Notes: generated by a model not told the origin, from the sequence alone. 39,709 bases of DNA from Robertmurraya massiliosenegalensis JC6 (GCF_000311725.1 NZ_HE978518.1:1-39709); one strand, 5' to 3'; shown: positions 22,903-32,954, numbered from the stretch's first letter. A program made the numbers and translations.

Positions 22903-23301
22903 ATGTCAAAAGGATTAATCCATCACCTTGAAATTTATGTTTCCAATTTAGAAGATTCAAAGAAATTTTGGGGCTGGTTACTTGAGGAGATAGGGTATAA
23001 GCCATTTCAAAAATGGAAGAATGGTCAAAGTTGGAAACTAGGAGATACGTATCTAGTATTCGTACAAACAGAGGAAAGATTTTTAGATATCCCTTATCAT
23101 AGATCTCGAGTAGGGTTAAATCATTTAGCTTTTCATGTAGAATCACGTCAGCAAGTGGATGATTTGACGATGAAGCTAAGAGCTAGAAGCGTGAACATAC
23201 TCTATCAAAACAAGCATCCATATGCAGGCGGGCCCAATCATTATGCAGTTTATTTTGAGGACCCTGATAGAATTAAAGTTGAATTAGTAGCACCATTGTA
23301 A
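22903..23301 (+). CDS. VOC family (glyoxalase/bleomycin-resistance fold) protein
   Basis: A 132-residue protein; GGGGAGGAAGG precedes ATG 22903. Two beta-alpha-beta-beta-beta units are visible: GLIHHLEIYVSNLEDSKKFW in the first and RVGLNHLAFHVESRQQVDDL in the second, ending HYAVYFEDPDRIKVELVAP. The His of HHLEIYV, the His of LNHLAF and the Glu of KVELV sit where VOC metal ligands lie. The substrate cannot be read from sequence; glyoxalases, dioxygenases and fosfomycin or bleomycin resistance proteins share the fold. It diverges from the thiamin operon. Confidence 0.8.
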   Translation: MSKGLIHHLEIYVSNLEDSKKFWGWLLEEIGYKPFQKWKNGQSWKLGDTYLVFVQTEERFLDIPYHRSRVGLNHLAFHVESRQQVDDLTMKLRARSVNILYQNKHPYAGGPNHYAVYFEDPDRIKVELVAPL

Positions 23302-23338
23302 TAAAGTTGAGTTAGTTATAGTTGAAAGTGGTGAAGAG

Positions 23339-23554
23339 ATGGGTAATGATTCTCCAATTTCCTTCTCTGCCCATAAAAAATGGCTGTCAATCCCGAAGGA
23401 AATGCGTTCGAAACTTGAAAGAAATGTATTTTGTGCTACTTGCTTAGATGTTGTGCAGATTATCAATTATACTGTGAAGGAAATTGATGAACAGGTCGTA
23501 TTACATGGTGATTGTAAAAAATGTGGGGATCCTGTTGCGAGAGTAATTGATTAG
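23339..23554 (+). CDS. Small four-cysteine protein, probable zinc ribbon
   Basis: A 71-residue protein; GGTGAAGAG precedes ATG 23339. An N-terminal helix (SAHKKWLSIPKEMRSKLERN) leads into two CxxC knuckles, VFCATCLDVVQ and GDCKKCGDPVARVID, separated by 38 residues that alternate as beta strands. This is the layout of a single zinc ribbon. It follows the VOC gene by 37 bases and shares its terminator. The function is unknown. Confidence 0.7.
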   Translation: MGNDSPISFSAHKKWLSIPKEMRSKLERNVFCATCLDVVQIINYTVKEIDEQVVLHGDCKKCGDPVARVID

Positions 23555-23617
23555 GCTGGATTTTTCTTTCTGACAAAAAAACGTTTTATACATGATTAAC
23601 GAACGGGGTTTAAATAT

Positions 23618-23658
23618 GGCGCCAAAAACGAAAATGGTTTTTGGCGCCTCATTTTTTT
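23618..23658 (+). terminator. Strong intrinsic terminator
   Basis: GGCGCCAAAAAC (23618-23629) pairs perfectly with GTTTTTGGCGCC (23637-23648), followed by a run of T's. It closes the VOC/zinc-ribbon transcript. Confidence 0.9.
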
Positions 23659-23692
23659 ATGATCGCTGTTTTCGTATAGGTTGTGGTTTTTC

Positions 23693-23718
23693 GTAAAAAC
23701 CCAGAAGCCGGTTTTTAC
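23693..23718 (-). terminator. Terminator-like hairpin downstream of ald
   Basis: GTAAAAACC (23693-23701) and GGTTTTTAC (23710-23718) are perfect inverted copies around an eight-base loop, about 150 bases past the ald stop. No separate T-tract follows, so it is weaker than a standard terminator. Nothing else was recognised between 23659 and 23866. Confidence 0.45.
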
Positions 23719-23866
23719 CCATATGTCACTGTTATTGCTATACATTAAATGTGCGACGGCACTTTTCGCTTCCTCTCTTTTTAGTCCTTACGAGGAGATA
23801 TAGGCATTTTATGAACTTATTATTTTCCAAAAACAGCAATGTTTGCGAAAAGAGCCTTTATGATAC

Positions 23867-24997
23867 TTAAATGGTTTCAAGTACTTTTTTTAAAGCGACA
23901 TCAACTTCAACATAATCATAACCTAAATCTTTTGCCACTGCTTCATACGTAATTGCGCCAGCCGCAACATTGACACCAGCCTTTAAAGCGTGATTTTCAG
24001 CTACAGCTTTATGAACGCCTTTTTCTGCAATTTGTAGTGCATAAGGAACTGTTACGTTTGTTAATCCAATTGTAGATGTTCTTGGAACAGCGCCAGGCAT
24101 GTTGGCAACAGCATAATGAACAACGCCATGCTTCAAATATGTTGGCTGATCATGGGTAGTAATGTGGTCAACCGTTTCAAAAATACCACCTTGGTCAATC
24201 GCAACATCCACGACAACAGAGCCAGGTTTCATTGATTCGATCATTTCTTCTGTCACTAATTTTGGTGCTTTCGCTCCTGGAATCAACACAGCCCCAATCA
24301 CTAAATCAGATTCACGAACAGCTTGAGCGATATTAAGTGGATTGGACATTAATGTTTGAATATCGTTTCCAAATTGGTCATCAAGTTGACGAAGGCGCTC
24401 TGAGCTTAAGTCAATAATCGTAACATCTGCTCCTAAACCAATCGCAAGCTTTGCTGCATTGGTCCCAACAACACCGCCACCTATGATCGTTACTTTTCCA
24501 CGCTTCACTCCTGGAATTCCGGACAATAGAATTCCTTGTCCGCCATTGGATTTTTGTAAAAATTGCGCTCCGATTTGTGCGGACATACGCCCAGCTACTT
24601 CACTCATTGGTGTTAGTAATGGTAATGTGCGATTTACTTCTACGGTTTCATAAGCAATGGCGGTAACACCTTTGGTTACCAACGCCATTGCAAGTTCAGG
24701 CTCTGCAGCTAAGTGCAAATATGTGAAAAGAACCAAACCTGGACGGAAAAAGTCATACTCGGATGGAAGAGGTTCTTTCACTTTCATGACCATCTCAGCA
24801 GCCCAGCTTTCTGCAGGAGTTGAAACGATTTCTGCACCAGCTTCGATATAAGCTTTATCAGTGAAACCACTACCGACACCTGCTTCAGTTTCGAGTAACA
24901 CACGATGTCCTGCTTTTGTAAGTGCGACAACACCAGCTGGCGTCATTGCTACACGGTTTTCGTTATTTTTAATTTCCTTTGGTACTCCGATAATCAT
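23867..24997 (-). CDS. ald: Alanine dehydrogenase
   Basis: A 376-residue NAD-dependent enzyme converting L-alanine to pyruvate, ammonia and NADH; in Bacillus it supports growth on alanine and normal sporulation. AAGGGGGAAAT precedes the ATG. Signatures are the start [20 protein letters not shown], the catalytic Lys in [12 protein letters not shown], the catalytic His in [13 protein letters not shown], the Rossmann loop [17 protein letters not shown], and [16 protein letters not shown] with the conserved Asp. The length is normal. The PucR-type regulator lies just upstream on the same strand, with a perfect palindrome between them. Confidence 0.97.
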   Translation of the reverse strand: MIIGVPKEIKNNENRVAMTPAGVVALTKAGHRVLLETEAGVGSGFTDKAYIEAGAEIVSTPAESWAAEMVMKVKEPLPSEYDFFRPGLVLFTYLHLAAEPELAMALVTKGVTAIAYETVEVNRTLPLLTPMSEVAGRMSAQIGAQFLQKSNGGQGILLSGIPGVKRGKVTIIGGGVVGTNAAKLAIGLGADVTIIDLSSERLRQLDDQFGNDIQTLMSNPLNIAQAVRESDLVIGAVLIPGAKAPKLVTEEMIESMKPGSVVVDVAIDQGGIFETVDHITTHDQPTYLKHGVVHYAVANMPGAVPRTSTIGLTNVTVPYALQIAEKGVHKAVAENHALKAGVNVAAGAITYEAVAKDLGYDYVEVDVALKKVLETI

Positions 24998-25103
24998 TTC
25001 TATTTCCCCCTTATAAAGGTTGCTTATCTTGAAATCTACTTCAATTATAATTTTTTTGTAAATATTTTGACATTGTCGAGAAAATAAAAAAGGAAATGGC
25101 TCA

Positions 25104-25121
25104 TTTGTGAAATTTCACAAA
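25104..25121. promoter_or_regulatory. 18-bp perfect palindrome between the regulator gene and ald
   Basis: TTTGTGAAATTTCACAAA reads the same on both strands. It overlaps the last codons and stop of the regulator gene and lies about 107 bases before ald. The half-sites resemble TGTGA/TCACA sites of CRP/FNR proteins and the TTGTGAA arms of Rex, but the spacing (four bases between TGTGA and TCACA) fits neither standard exactly. It could also be the core of a terminator, though the T-tract (25082-25095) starts some ten bases away. Confidence 0.5.
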
Positions 25122-26368
25122 CGCTCCTTTTCCTGAAGTTGCTCGAGCTTTAAATCAATAAATAAAGCGACTTTTTGAAAAGCATCACGTAAATTTACCT
25201 CTCCGATTTCAGCGATTCTTTTTAACCGATAGCTTAGAGTATTTAAATGTATGTGCAATGCTTTCGCTGCCTCATTCATATTACTATCAAAATTCAAATA
25301 GGTTTCCAATGTTTGAAAAAGTTGAGTATGATGCTCTAAATCATATTGTTTCAGCTTTTTCAACGAATGGTTTTCATATTTTTCCAACCGATTTTTTGCC
25401 AAAACGATATCTAAATAGCGATAAATTCCTAGTCGCTGATAACTTAATAGTCGTGCAGCTTCTTCAGGGAACCGTTTCTTACTTTGAAGAACAGTAAGGG
25501 CCTCCTGATAACTCCGTTCTACTTCTAAATAATCTTCAAAAATCGTTCCACATCCTCCAGCGATGGATTCAATATTGAATCTTTTCTTCATATGAGAAAT
25601 AAATTCTTCGATGAATGTTGTTAAATGACGTTCGGAAATTTCATCTTTGTACGGACCCGTTAGTAATATAACTTCTCTTTCATCTATAACATGGAAAATA
25701 ATTTTCAATTGTTGTGTCGTCAAGAGAAGATAGGAAATTTGTTGTTGATTTTCTTGTGTAATGGATTCATGAAATTGTAAGACAACGACAGAAAAGCGGG
25801 TGGGAGGCAAAATATGAAATTCTGCAAACTTGTCCCGAACTTCTTTTTTAGAGTGAATCGTGCCTGTCAGGAGTTGCCAAAAGAAATCTTTCATTCCTTC
25901 ATCTGTTTCATTTTGCTGACCTTTTATTGGCAATAGCTGATTTTTCACCGCTTGTGCTGCCAGTTTAAATAGGGAGAAGTCCTCATCTGTAAATTTCTTT
26001 TCAACTTCTAATGCCCAAATATAGCCGAGTATATCATCGTTTTTATGAATGGCTATCGCAATTCGATCTCCGAGTCCCACTTCTTCGATATGGGGAATCC
26101 GTACAGGATCGTCGGTACGATTAATTTTCGGTAAAATATTATTTTTCCATAAGCTATTGATGACCTTTTCAGGGACTCTCCGCCCAATTATCGTCTGAAT
26201 TCTCGCTTGGTCTGTTTCTTCACTATGCTTGCTATACGCAAGGAGGCGATGATTAGCATCTTCAATGGTAACTGGACACTGAAATACATCACTTATCCGG
26301 TCAACAAGGCTTTCCAACGTTTTATAACTGCCTTTAAACGGATTGTCATTTTTACGATATGAATCCAT
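25115..26368 (-). CDS. PucR/CdaR family transcriptional regulator, probable ald activator (AdeR-like)
   Basis: A 417-residue regulator; AAGGAGA precedes the ATG. The N-terminal 150 residues are GAF-like (sensor region with VTIEDANHRLLAYSKHSEE). The middle carries the GGDEF-derived CdaR region (FSVVVLQFHESI, IEDYLEVERSYQEAL type), and the C-terminus has the PucR helix-turn-helix MNEAAKALHIHLNTLSYRLK. In Bacillus subtilis AdeR, of the same architecture, sits next to ald and activates it in response to alanine. The same neighbourhood here supports that role, but the effector is inferred. It is transcribed in the same direction as ald. Confidence 0.85.
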   Translation of the reverse strand: MDSYRKNDNPFKGSYKTLESLVDRISDVFQCPVTIEDANHRLLAYSKHSEETDQARIQTIIGRRVPEKVINSLWKNNILPKINRTDDPVRIPHIEEVGLGDRIAIAIHKNDDILGYIWALEVEKKFTDEDFSLFKLAAQAVKNQLLPIKGQQNETDEGMKDFFWQLLTGTIHSKKEVRDKFAEFHILPPTRFSVVVLQFHESITQENQQQISYLLLTTQQLKIIFHVIDEREVILLTGPYKDEISERHLTTFIEEFISHMKKRFNIESIAGGCGTIFEDYLEVERSYQEALTVLQSKKRFPEEAARLLSYQRLGIYRYLDIVLAKNRLEKYENHSLKKLKQYDLEHHTQLFQTLETYLNFDSNMNEAAKALHIHLNTLSYRLKRIAEIGEVNLRDAFQKVALFIDLKLEQLQEKERL

Positions 26369-26638
26369 GTCACTCGTTCTCCTTATAAATCTGGAATATG
26401 TATAATCATATCTTACGTTTTAGGGCTTGTATATAAAGTGTCGAATTTTTCACTTATTGTATATGAGTTAAGAGAGGTAGATGGTTATAACAGGATGAAA
26501 GCTCCAGGTTAAGATCAAAAATCATTTTACGTCGAGTGAATCTTTATGGAATAACCATAAAATATATTTGCGTCCGCACTTCTGATTGATTAAGATTGTT
26601 TTAGTTTCCTATTTTACATGTAAGGATAGATGCTGTGT

Positions 26639-27889
26639 ATGAAAAACATCAAGTTGTTAGCCGTTAAAGAAAAAATATTACTCGTTTGGAAAATTCCATC
26701 CTTTCCGATTCTTTTTCTTATTAATACTATATTTGGTATGTCGATGTCTTTTTTTGTGCCATTTTCTTCGCTTTTTGGAATTGATGAAGTTGGAATGAGC
26801 AATGTCAGTTTTGGCATTTTTATGACTGTGTTGGCGCTCGGCGGGGTGCTGATCAGTAGTTATATCGCCAAACGTTCAGACTCGAAAACAAGTCGGAAAA
26901 CATTATTACTGCTAACCTCGTTCACAGGAATTCTTGGTTATGCGTTATTTGCATTTTTACGTGAGTACATCCCACTCATGTTGACTGCTTTTGTATTACT
27001 AGGTACAACAGCTGCCGCAGTGCCACAACTTTGGGCATATGCGAGAGATACGCTAAAGGCAGCGGAAATTCCAAGTCAAGAAACTCCCTTCATCATGAAT
27101 ATCTTTCGAATGTTTTTTGCTCTTTCATGGACGATTGGACCAGCATTAGGCTCTTGGTTATTAATCATGGTTGGATTTAGAGGGTTATTTTTATTTGTGG
27201 CAGGAGGATATTTACTTGCCTTCTTAACGATTTTCTTCTTTTTAAAGGATCTCCAAAAGCAAACGGATGCATTAAAAGAGCCAATGAAGGTAAATAAATA
27301 TCTGATCAAACCGCATATTGTCGCAAATCTTGCCGCAGCTTTGCTACTTGCTACTGCTACATCGATTCATATGTTAAACGTTCCCCAGTTTGTAACAAAG
27401 GTACTAAATGGAACAGAAATGGATGTAGGAATCATATTCAGTGTTCCTCCAATCTTCGAAGTGCCATTTATGATCGCTTTAGGTATTCTTGCTACAAAAA
27501 TGGATAATGGATTATTAGTGAAAATAGGCTTTTTCATTGCTTTTACCTATTTTCTATTGTTCAGCTTTGTTACAGAAACATGGCAAATTTATCCGCTGCA
27601 AATATTAAGTGCAGCACAAGTGTCGATCACTGCTGGCATTGCGATTTCCTACTTTCAGGATTTTATACCAGAAGCACAAGGGACAGCTACAACTCTTTAT
27701 ATGAATGCGACACAAATCGGGCAAACGGTCGGGTATTTACTGTTCGGGTTCATTTCTGAATTTATCAACTATGGTAATCTCGTCTTGATATATTCTGCCT
27801 TTGCAGGAGTTGGTTTTTTATTGTTATTTTTATTTGGGAAAGAGAAAATCACTCTCAAATTAAATAAAGCAGAGGGGCAGAGGCTTTAA
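26639..27889 (+). CDS. MFS exporter, sugar-efflux (SetA-like) type
   Basis: A 416-residue protein with twelve membrane helices. ATG 26639 is preferred over 26630 because AAGGATAG lies ten bases before it. Landmarks are LINTIFGMSMSFFVPFSSLF in helix 1, the loop-2/3 motif YIAKRSDSKTSRKTLLLL, and the mid-protein SWTIGPALGSWLLIMVGFRG. The pattern fits SetA/SotA-type sugar efflux transporters, which export sugars or analogues. The true substrate is unknown. The gene diverges from the PucR regulator across 260 bases in which I see no firm element, and ends at a shared bidirectional terminator. Confidence 0.8.
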   Translation: MKNIKLLAVKEKILLVWKIPSFPILFLINTIFGMSMSFFVPFSSLFGIDEVGMSNVSFGIFMTVLALGGVLISSYIAKRSDSKTSRKTLLLLTSFTGILGYALFAFLREYIPLMLTAFVLLGTTAAAVPQLWAYARDTLKAAEIPSQETPFIMNIFRMFFALSWTIGPALGSWLLIMVGFRGLFLFVAGGYLLAFLTIFFFLKDLQKQTDALKEPMKVNKYLIKPHIVANLAAALLLATATSIHMLNVPQFVTKVLNGTEMDVGIIFSVPPIFEVPFMIALGILATKMDNGLLVKIGFFIAFTYFLLFSFVTETWQIYPLQILSAAQVSITAGIAISYFQDFIPEAQGTATTLYMNATQIGQTVGYLLFGFISEFINYGNLVLIYSAFAGVGFLLLFLFGKEKITLKLNKAEGQRL

Positions 27890-27892
27890 ATA

Positions 27893-27923
27893 AACAAAAC
27901 TCCGACATGCTCGGAGTTTTGTT
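27893..27923. terminator. Bidirectional terminator between converging genes
   Basis: AACAAAACTCCGA (27893-27905) pairs perfectly with TCGGAGTTTTGTT (27911-27923). The A/T arms supply T-tracts for both strands. It overlaps the stop of the minus-strand gene by two bases. Confidence 0.85.
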
Positions 27924-28224
27924 AGATTTCACGAAATATACTTTCCAGATCTCGATAACCAGTTCGATCTTCGCTGCTTGGTTCGTCACGTTCTAAAGTC
28001 CAAAGATTATTTAATGGTGTTAGACGTTCCTGCTCATTTTTGCGAAATGACGTATGTAGGTGATAGGTTTGACCATTTTTAGTTACTGTGTAGCCCATAT
28101 GGGTAATATCATCCTGCCCATCTTCTTCATAAATCCCGATTTCATCAAGTTCAAATTGTTCTAGATATTGTTGGAATGGTTCTTGTAATCCCTCAATGAG
28201 GTTAGAGCGTGTTATGTACTCCAC
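27922..28224 (-). CDS. DUF5634-like small protein
   Basis: A 100-residue soluble protein. The GTG at 28224 is chosen because AAAGGAG lies eight bases before it. The sequence runs (M)EYITRSNLIEGLQEPFQQYL, then ELDEIGIYEEDGQDDI, GYTVTKNGQTYHLHTSFRKN and a polar C-terminus, an alpha then beta arrangement. I place it in DUF5634 by overall pattern from memory; this is less certain than the other family calls. The function is unknown. It lies alone between two terminal regions. Confidence 0.65.
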   Translation of the reverse strand: MEYITRSNLIEGLQEPFQQYLEQFELDEIGIYEEDGQDDITHMGYTVTKNGQTYHLHTSFRKNEQERLTPLNNLWTLERDEPSSEDRTGYRDLESIFREI

Positions 28225-28292
28225 TTTGTATACTCCTTTCAACCATCAGATGTATTTAATATGTGTCGTCATACAAAAAATATCCAGTTGCT

Positions 28293-29177
28293 TCATCTCC
28301 ATTTTTCCTCAATTACGTTAATAAATGCTTCGACATTTTTATTATTTTCCATAATGGGTGAGTATACGTAAGAAAATGTTCTTTTAAAGTCTTGATTTCT
28401 CAGTGGAAGAATTGCTAAGTAATGATGCTCCAATTCTCTTTTTATCGCATGTTTAGAAAGCAAGGATACTCCTAAACCATTAATAACCGATTCTTTGATG
28501 GCTTGAATGCTATTCATGGTGAGAAGTGAATGTATTTTTAGTCCATTTGTACTTAAGATTTCTAATAGAAAATCTCGATTTCCAGAACCGACTTCTCTTG
28601 ATAACCATGTCTCCTTTTTTAGCTCGTGAAAGCTAATCTCCTCTTTTCTCGCAAGTTGATGATCAGGCGAGGAAACAATAAAGAATTCTTCCGCCATAAA
28701 CGGGATGATTCGCAAATCCTTTTCTATCGCTTCACCTTCAATAAATCCTATATCGATTTGAAATTGTCGAACAAATTGGAGAATTTCCTCTCGATTGCCA
28801 ATCATCATTTCAATCTCAAGAGCAGGATATTTCTCTTGGAGGTTACATAGGATCGAGGGTAGGATGTACTCTCCAATTGTATAGCTTGCACCAATGGTTA
28901 GCTTACCAGCAATTTTGTGATGAAATTCGAGAATTTCTTGTTTTGCAATGTCATAGACTTCAATAATTTTCTTTGCACGCTGTAACAATAACTGTCCACT
29001 TGGAGTAATTTTTAAAAATTTAGGTGAACGTTGAAATAATTCGGTATTGAATTCCTTTTCCAAGTTTTTAATATGGAGGCTGACCGTCGGTTGAGACATG
29101 AGAAGTTTATCAGCGGTTTTTGTAAAGTTTTTCACTTCAGCTAATGTCACAAATGTTTTCAATTCTTCTAATTGCAT
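28293..29177 (-). CDS. cysL: LysR family regulator of the sulfate-assimilation genes (CysL-like)
   Basis: A 294-residue LysR-type regulator. The N-terminal winged helix is clear: FVTLAEVKNFTKTADKLLMS then QPTVSLHIKNLEKEFNTELF. It is followed by the two-lobed effector domain (KLTIGASYTIGEYILPSIL, DIGFIEGEAIEKDLRI). It diverges from cysJI across a 211-base gap, the standard layout for LysR control of a neighbouring operon. In Bacillus subtilis CysL (YwfK) activates cysJI and represses itself. The symbol rests on this context and the family match. Confidence 0.85.
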   Translation of the reverse strand: MQLEELKTFVTLAEVKNFTKTADKLLMSQPTVSLHIKNLEKEFNTELFQRSPKFLKITPSGQLLLQRAKKIIEVYDIAKQEILEFHHKIAGKLTIGASYTIGEYILPSILCNLQEKYPALEIEMMIGNREEILQFVRQFQIDIGFIEGEAIEKDLRIIPFMAEEFFIVSSPDHQLARKEEISFHELKKETWLSREVGSGNRDFLLEILSTNGLKIHSLLTMNSIQAIKESVINGLGVSLLSKHAIKRELEHHYLAILPLRNQDFKRTFSYVYSPIMENNKNVEAFINVIEEKWR

Positions 29178-29388
29178 CGATCTCCCACCTTATGATTAGG
29201 AATGTTGATGATTCCGATTATTTAAAATTATTTTACATATAGCCATTTCTTCGTTAAAGTTTTGAATTAAATAAAAGGTTTTTGAAAAAACAGAACATGA
29301 GAATTTTTTTTAACTTTAAAACCAACTTATTTGATAGGAAAAGTAAATATAATGATATATTACCAAATTTTTTGCGAGGTGGATAGTA
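29178..29388. promoter_or_regulatory. Divergent control region of cysL and cysJ
   Basis: This AT-rich gap must hold both promoters and the CysL site. A good -10 box TATAAT lies at 29348-29353 for cysJ, but the expected -35 position has no TTGACA-like hexamer, as often found at activator-dependent promoters. I could not define the operator. Confidence 0.5.
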
Positions 29389-31182
29389 TTGCAAATACAA
29401 GTAGGGAACAGTCCATTTAATCAGGAACAAGCAAAACTCATCAATCAGTTACTTGCGACATTAACAGATTCACAAAAAATCTGGTTAAGTGGATATTTAT
29501 CAGGTTCGATAACGATGCAGGAAGATCCAGTAACAGAACAAGTTAAATCAGCACCGAAGGAAGTGGCAATCCTTTACGGGTCACAAACAGGGAACGCACA
29601 AGGACTGTCAAAAAAAGCAAAAGACAGACTTGAAAGGAATGGTTTTAAGGTAAATATCTTTGCGATGAATGATTTTAAACCGAATCAACTAAAAAAAGTC
29701 GACAACCTTCTACTCCTTGTTAGTACACATGGAGAAGGTGACCCACCTGATAATGCCATCATTTTTCATGAGTTCATACATGGGAAACGGGCACCAAAGC
29801 TTGAAAAACTAAACTATTCCGTTTTAGCTTTAGGGGATAGTTCTTACGAGTTTTTCTGTCAGGTAGGAAAAGAATTTGACCAACGATTAGAAGAACTGGG
29901 TGGAACGAGGATTTATCCCCGCTTTGATTGTGATCTGGATTTTGAGGAACCAGCTGATGAATGGTTAGAAGGAGTTATCAAAAGCTTAAATGATTCGAAT
30001 CTATCAAAGGATCAGGCAGGATCAAACGTGGTAACTTCTGTTCCAACAACTTCTTCCTATTCACGAAGCAATCCTTTTAAAGCCGAGGTATTAGAAAACT
30101 TCAATTTAAACGGGAGTGGTTCGAATAAAGAAACACACCATATAGAATTATCACTAGAAGGTTCAGGGTTAAGTTATAAACCGGGCGATAGTGTAGGTGT
30201 AATTCCGGATAATGACCCACAATTAGTTGAGGAACTGATACAAGCATCGAATTGGAGTCCTGATGAAACGGTCACCATCAATAAGCAAGGAGATATTTTA
30301 TCGTTCAAAGAGGCGATTACGAGTTATTACGAGATAACGGTCTTGACGAAACCTCTTTTACAAAAAATACAAGAGTTTCTCCAACATGATCGCTTAAATG
30401 ATTTGTTAGCAAAAGGGAATGAAAAGAAACTGAGAAGTTATATTGAAGGTCGGGATTTACTCGATGCGATCAATGATTTTAGTGTATGGGGGAATACGGC
30501 ACAAGATTTTGTCTCCGTTCTCCGGAAAATTCCTCCTCGCTTATACTCCATTGCTAGTAGTTATGACGCTAATCCAGAGGAAGTCCATTTAACTGTAGGT
30601 GCAGTAAGATATAGCGCCAATGGACGGGAAAGAAAAGGGGTATGCTCGACTTTATGTGCAGAAAGATTAGAGATAGGGGACAAGATACCTGTTTTTATCC
30701 AAACAAATGAACATTTTCGCTTACCAGACGATCCAGCTACAGCCATCATCATGGTTGGTCCTGGGACAGGAGTCGCTCCATTCAGAGCTTTTATGCAGGA
30801 ACGAGAAGAACAGGGAGCAACGGGGAGGTCTTGGTTATTCTTCGGTGACCAACATTTTATGACCGATTTTCTCTATCAAACAGAGTGGAATCAATGGCTA
30901 AACAATGGTGTTTTAACCAAGCTGAATGTTGCATTTTCTCGTGATGGGAAGGAAAAAGTTTATGTGCAGCAACGAATGAAAGAAGAAAGCAAGGAATTAT
31001 TCGCCTGGCTACAAGGAGGAGCTGTTCTTTATATTTGTGGAGATGAAAAAAATATGGCGAAGGATGTCCATGAAACGCTCATTGAAATCATCGAGAAGGA
31101 AGGGAACTTAAGTCGTCTGGAAGCGGAAGAGTACGTAGCAAAGCTTCAACAACAAAAGCGCTATTTACGAGATGTATATTGA
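29389..31182 (+). CDS. cysJ: Sulfite reductase (NADPH) flavoprotein alpha-component
   Basis: A 597-residue diflavin reductase passing electrons from NADPH through FAD and FMN to CysI. TTG 29389 follows GAGGTGG. Domains in order are a short N-terminal helix pair, an FMN flavodoxin domain at about 60-200 (AILYGSQTGNAQGLSKKAKD, STHGEGDPPDN, LALGDSSYEFFC), the connecting and FAD domain at about 225-440 (PPRLYSIASS near 382, then KGVCSTLCAERL), and an NADP domain (IMVGPGTGVAPFRAFMQERE near 453, ICGDEKNMAKDV) ending RYLRDVY. It is the first gene of the sulfate operon and is intact. Confidence 0.96.
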   Translation: MQIQVGNSPFNQEQAKLINQLLATLTDSQKIWLSGYLSGSITMQEDPVTEQVKSAPKEVAILYGSQTGNAQGLSKKAKDRLERNGFKVNIFAMNDFKPNQLKKVDNLLLLVSTHGEGDPPDNAIIFHEFIHGKRAPKLEKLNYSVLALGDSSYEFFCQVGKEFDQRLEELGGTRIYPRFDCDLDFEEPADEWLEGVIKSLNDSNLSKDQAGSNVVTSVPTTSSYSRSNPFKAEVLENFNLNGSGSNKETHHIELSLEGSGLSYKPGDSVGVIPDNDPQLVEELIQASNWSPDETVTINKQGDILSFKEAITSYYEITVLTKPLLQKIQEFLQHDRLNDLLAKGNEKKLRSYIEGRDLLDAINDFSVWGNTAQDFVSVLRKIPPRLYSIASSYDANPEEVHLTVGAVRYSANGRERKGVCSTLCAERLEIGDKIPVFIQTNEHFRLPDDPATAIIMVGPGTGVAPFRAFMQEREEQGATGRSWLFFGDQHFMTDFLYQTEWNQWLNNGVLTKLNVAFSRDGKEKVYVQQRMKEESKELFAWLQGGAVLYICGDEKNMAKDVHETLIEIIEKEGNLSRLEAEEYVAKLQQQKRYLRDVY

Positions 31183-31202
31183 ATTGAAAGGAGTTTGACA
31201 GT

Positions 31203-32927
31203 ATGGGAAATAAATCGATAAAAGCACCTGATGGACCTCCAAGCATCAATGAAAAATTAAAAAGAGAGAGCCAATTTTTACGCGGAACATTGAAAGAAGA
31301 AATGGCAGACCCTTTGCAGGCATGTATATCTGAAAATTCAAATCAATTGTTAAAATTTCATGGAAGTTATCAGCAAGATGATCGAGATCTACGGAATCAA
31401 AGGCAAAAGCAAAAGCTAGAACCAGCCTATCAATTTATGATCCGTGTCCGTCTTCCAGGTGGTGTAGCAACTACAGAGCAATGGCTTATGATGGACGAAA
31501 TCGCAGAAAAATATGGCAATCATACATTAAAGCTAACAACAAGACAAACATTTCAAATGCACGGAATTTTAAAATGGAATATGAAAGAAACGATGCAGGA
31601 AATTAATCAAGTACTATTGGATACAATCGCTGCTTGTGGCGATGTGAACCGGAACGTGATGAGTAACGCTAACCCTTTTCAATCAGAACTCCACGCTGAA
31701 GTGTACGAATGGTCGAAGAAACTAAGCGATGATCTTCTACCGAAAACTAGGGCTTATCATGAAATTTGGCTCGATGAAGAAAAAGTATTCAGTAGTCCTG
31801 AAGTGGAAGAAGTAGAACCAATGTATGGTCCAGTTTACTTGCCAAGGAAATTTAAAATTGGTGTAGCAATCCCACCTTCCAATGATGTTGATGTCTTTTC
31901 ACAAGATTTAGGATATATCGCAATTGTTGAAGATGACAAGCTTATAGGCTTTAACGTCGCCATTGGCGGTGGAATGGGGATGACTCATGGAGATAAGGAA
32001 ACGTATCCACAAATTGCTAAAGTGATCGGGTTTTGCACACCAGAACAAATAGTTGATGTCGCCGAAAAGATTATTACCGTACAGCGAGATTATGGAAATC
32101 GTTCCAATCGGAAAAATGCCCGTTTTAAATACACGGTCGATCGTCTCGGACTCCCAACGTTAAAGGAAGAACTACACAATCGCCTTGGATGGGAATTGGC
32201 AGAGGCAAAGCCCTTTAAGTTTGAGCATAATGGGGATCGTTATGGTTGGGTAAAAGGGATAAAAGGAAAATGGAATTTCACCCTTTTTGTTGAAGGTGGT
32301 AGAGTGAAAGATTTTGAGAATATAAAAATCAAAACAGGAATTCGAGAAATTGCTAAAGTTCACAAAGGTGATTTTCGACTAACTCCAAACCAAAACTTAA
32401 TTATTGCCAATGTATCGAGTCATCATAAAAAACAAATAAACGAGTTGTTGGAAAAATACGGTTTAACGGATGGACAGCATTTCAGTGCTTTGCGACGAAA
32501 TTCAATGGCCTGCGTGGCCCTACCAACATGTGGTTTGTCGATGGCAGAGGCAGAGCGCTATCTACCTACACTGATTGATAAAATTGAAACAATTGTAGAC
32601 GAAAATGGACTTCGTGACGAAGAAATTACGATCCGAATGACGGGATGTCCTAACGGGTGTGCGAGACATGCACTTGGAGAAATTGGTTTTATCGGCAAAT
32701 CATTAGGAAAATACAATATGTATCTAGGGGCGGGATTTGATGGTAGTCGCCTTAGCAAATTGTATCTCGAAAATATCGGGGAAGAAGAGATTCTTTCAGA
32801 ACTAAAAGGGCTTCTATCAAGATATGCAAAAGAAAGAGAAGAAGGAGAACATTTTGGCGATTTTGTTATCCGTGTAGGGATCGTGAATGAAACGACGGAT
32901 GGAACCAATTTTCATGATTTACAGTAA
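31203..32927 (+). CDS. cysI: Sulfite reductase hemoprotein beta-component
   Basis: A 574-residue enzyme that reduces sulfite to sulfide with six electrons using siroheme and a [4Fe-4S] cluster. GAAAGGAG precedes the ATG. The sulfite-binding Arg region is [19 protein letters not shown]. The cluster cysteines are in [18 protein letters not shown] (Cys437, Cys443) and [11 protein letters not shown] (Cys482, Cys486). [13 protein letters not shown] is the family glycine loop. It starts 20 bases after cysJ; its siroheme would be supplied by SumT and SirB downstream. Confidence 0.97.
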   Translation: MGNKSIKAPDGPPSINEKLKRESQFLRGTLKEEMADPLQACISENSNQLLKFHGSYQQDDRDLRNQRQKQKLEPAYQFMIRVRLPGGVATTEQWLMMDEIAEKYGNHTLKLTTRQTFQMHGILKWNMKETMQEINQVLLDTIAACGDVNRNVMSNANPFQSELHAEVYEWSKKLSDDLLPKTRAYHEIWLDEEKVFSSPEVEEVEPMYGPVYLPRKFKIGVAIPPSNDVDVFSQDLGYIAIVEDDKLIGFNVAIGGGMGMTHGDKETYPQIAKVIGFCTPEQIVDVAEKIITVQRDYGNRSNRKNARFKYTVDRLGLPTLKEELHNRLGWELAEAKPFKFEHNGDRYGWVKGIKGKWNFTLFVEGGRVKDFENIKIKTGIREIAKVHKGDFRLTPNQNLIIANVSSHHKKQINELLEKYGLTDGQHFSALRRNSMACVALPTCGLSMAEAERYLPTLIDKIETIVDENGLRDEEITIRMTGCPNGCARHALGEIGFIGKSLGKYNMYLGAGFDGSRLSKLYLENIGEEEILSELKGLLSRYAKEREEGEHFGDFVIRVGIVNETTDGTNFHDLQ

Positions 32928-32954
32928 GCTAAGTGAATAAAGGAGGTTTAACTG

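Noticed and set aside
23693-23718. Standard terminator for ald
   Set aside because: The stem is perfect but no T-tract follows outside it; kept only as a weak terminator-like hairpin.
25104-25121. Palindrome as a standard Rex or CRP/FNR site
   Set aside because: The arms fit, but the central spacing is two bases short of either usual form, so no named regulator is assigned.
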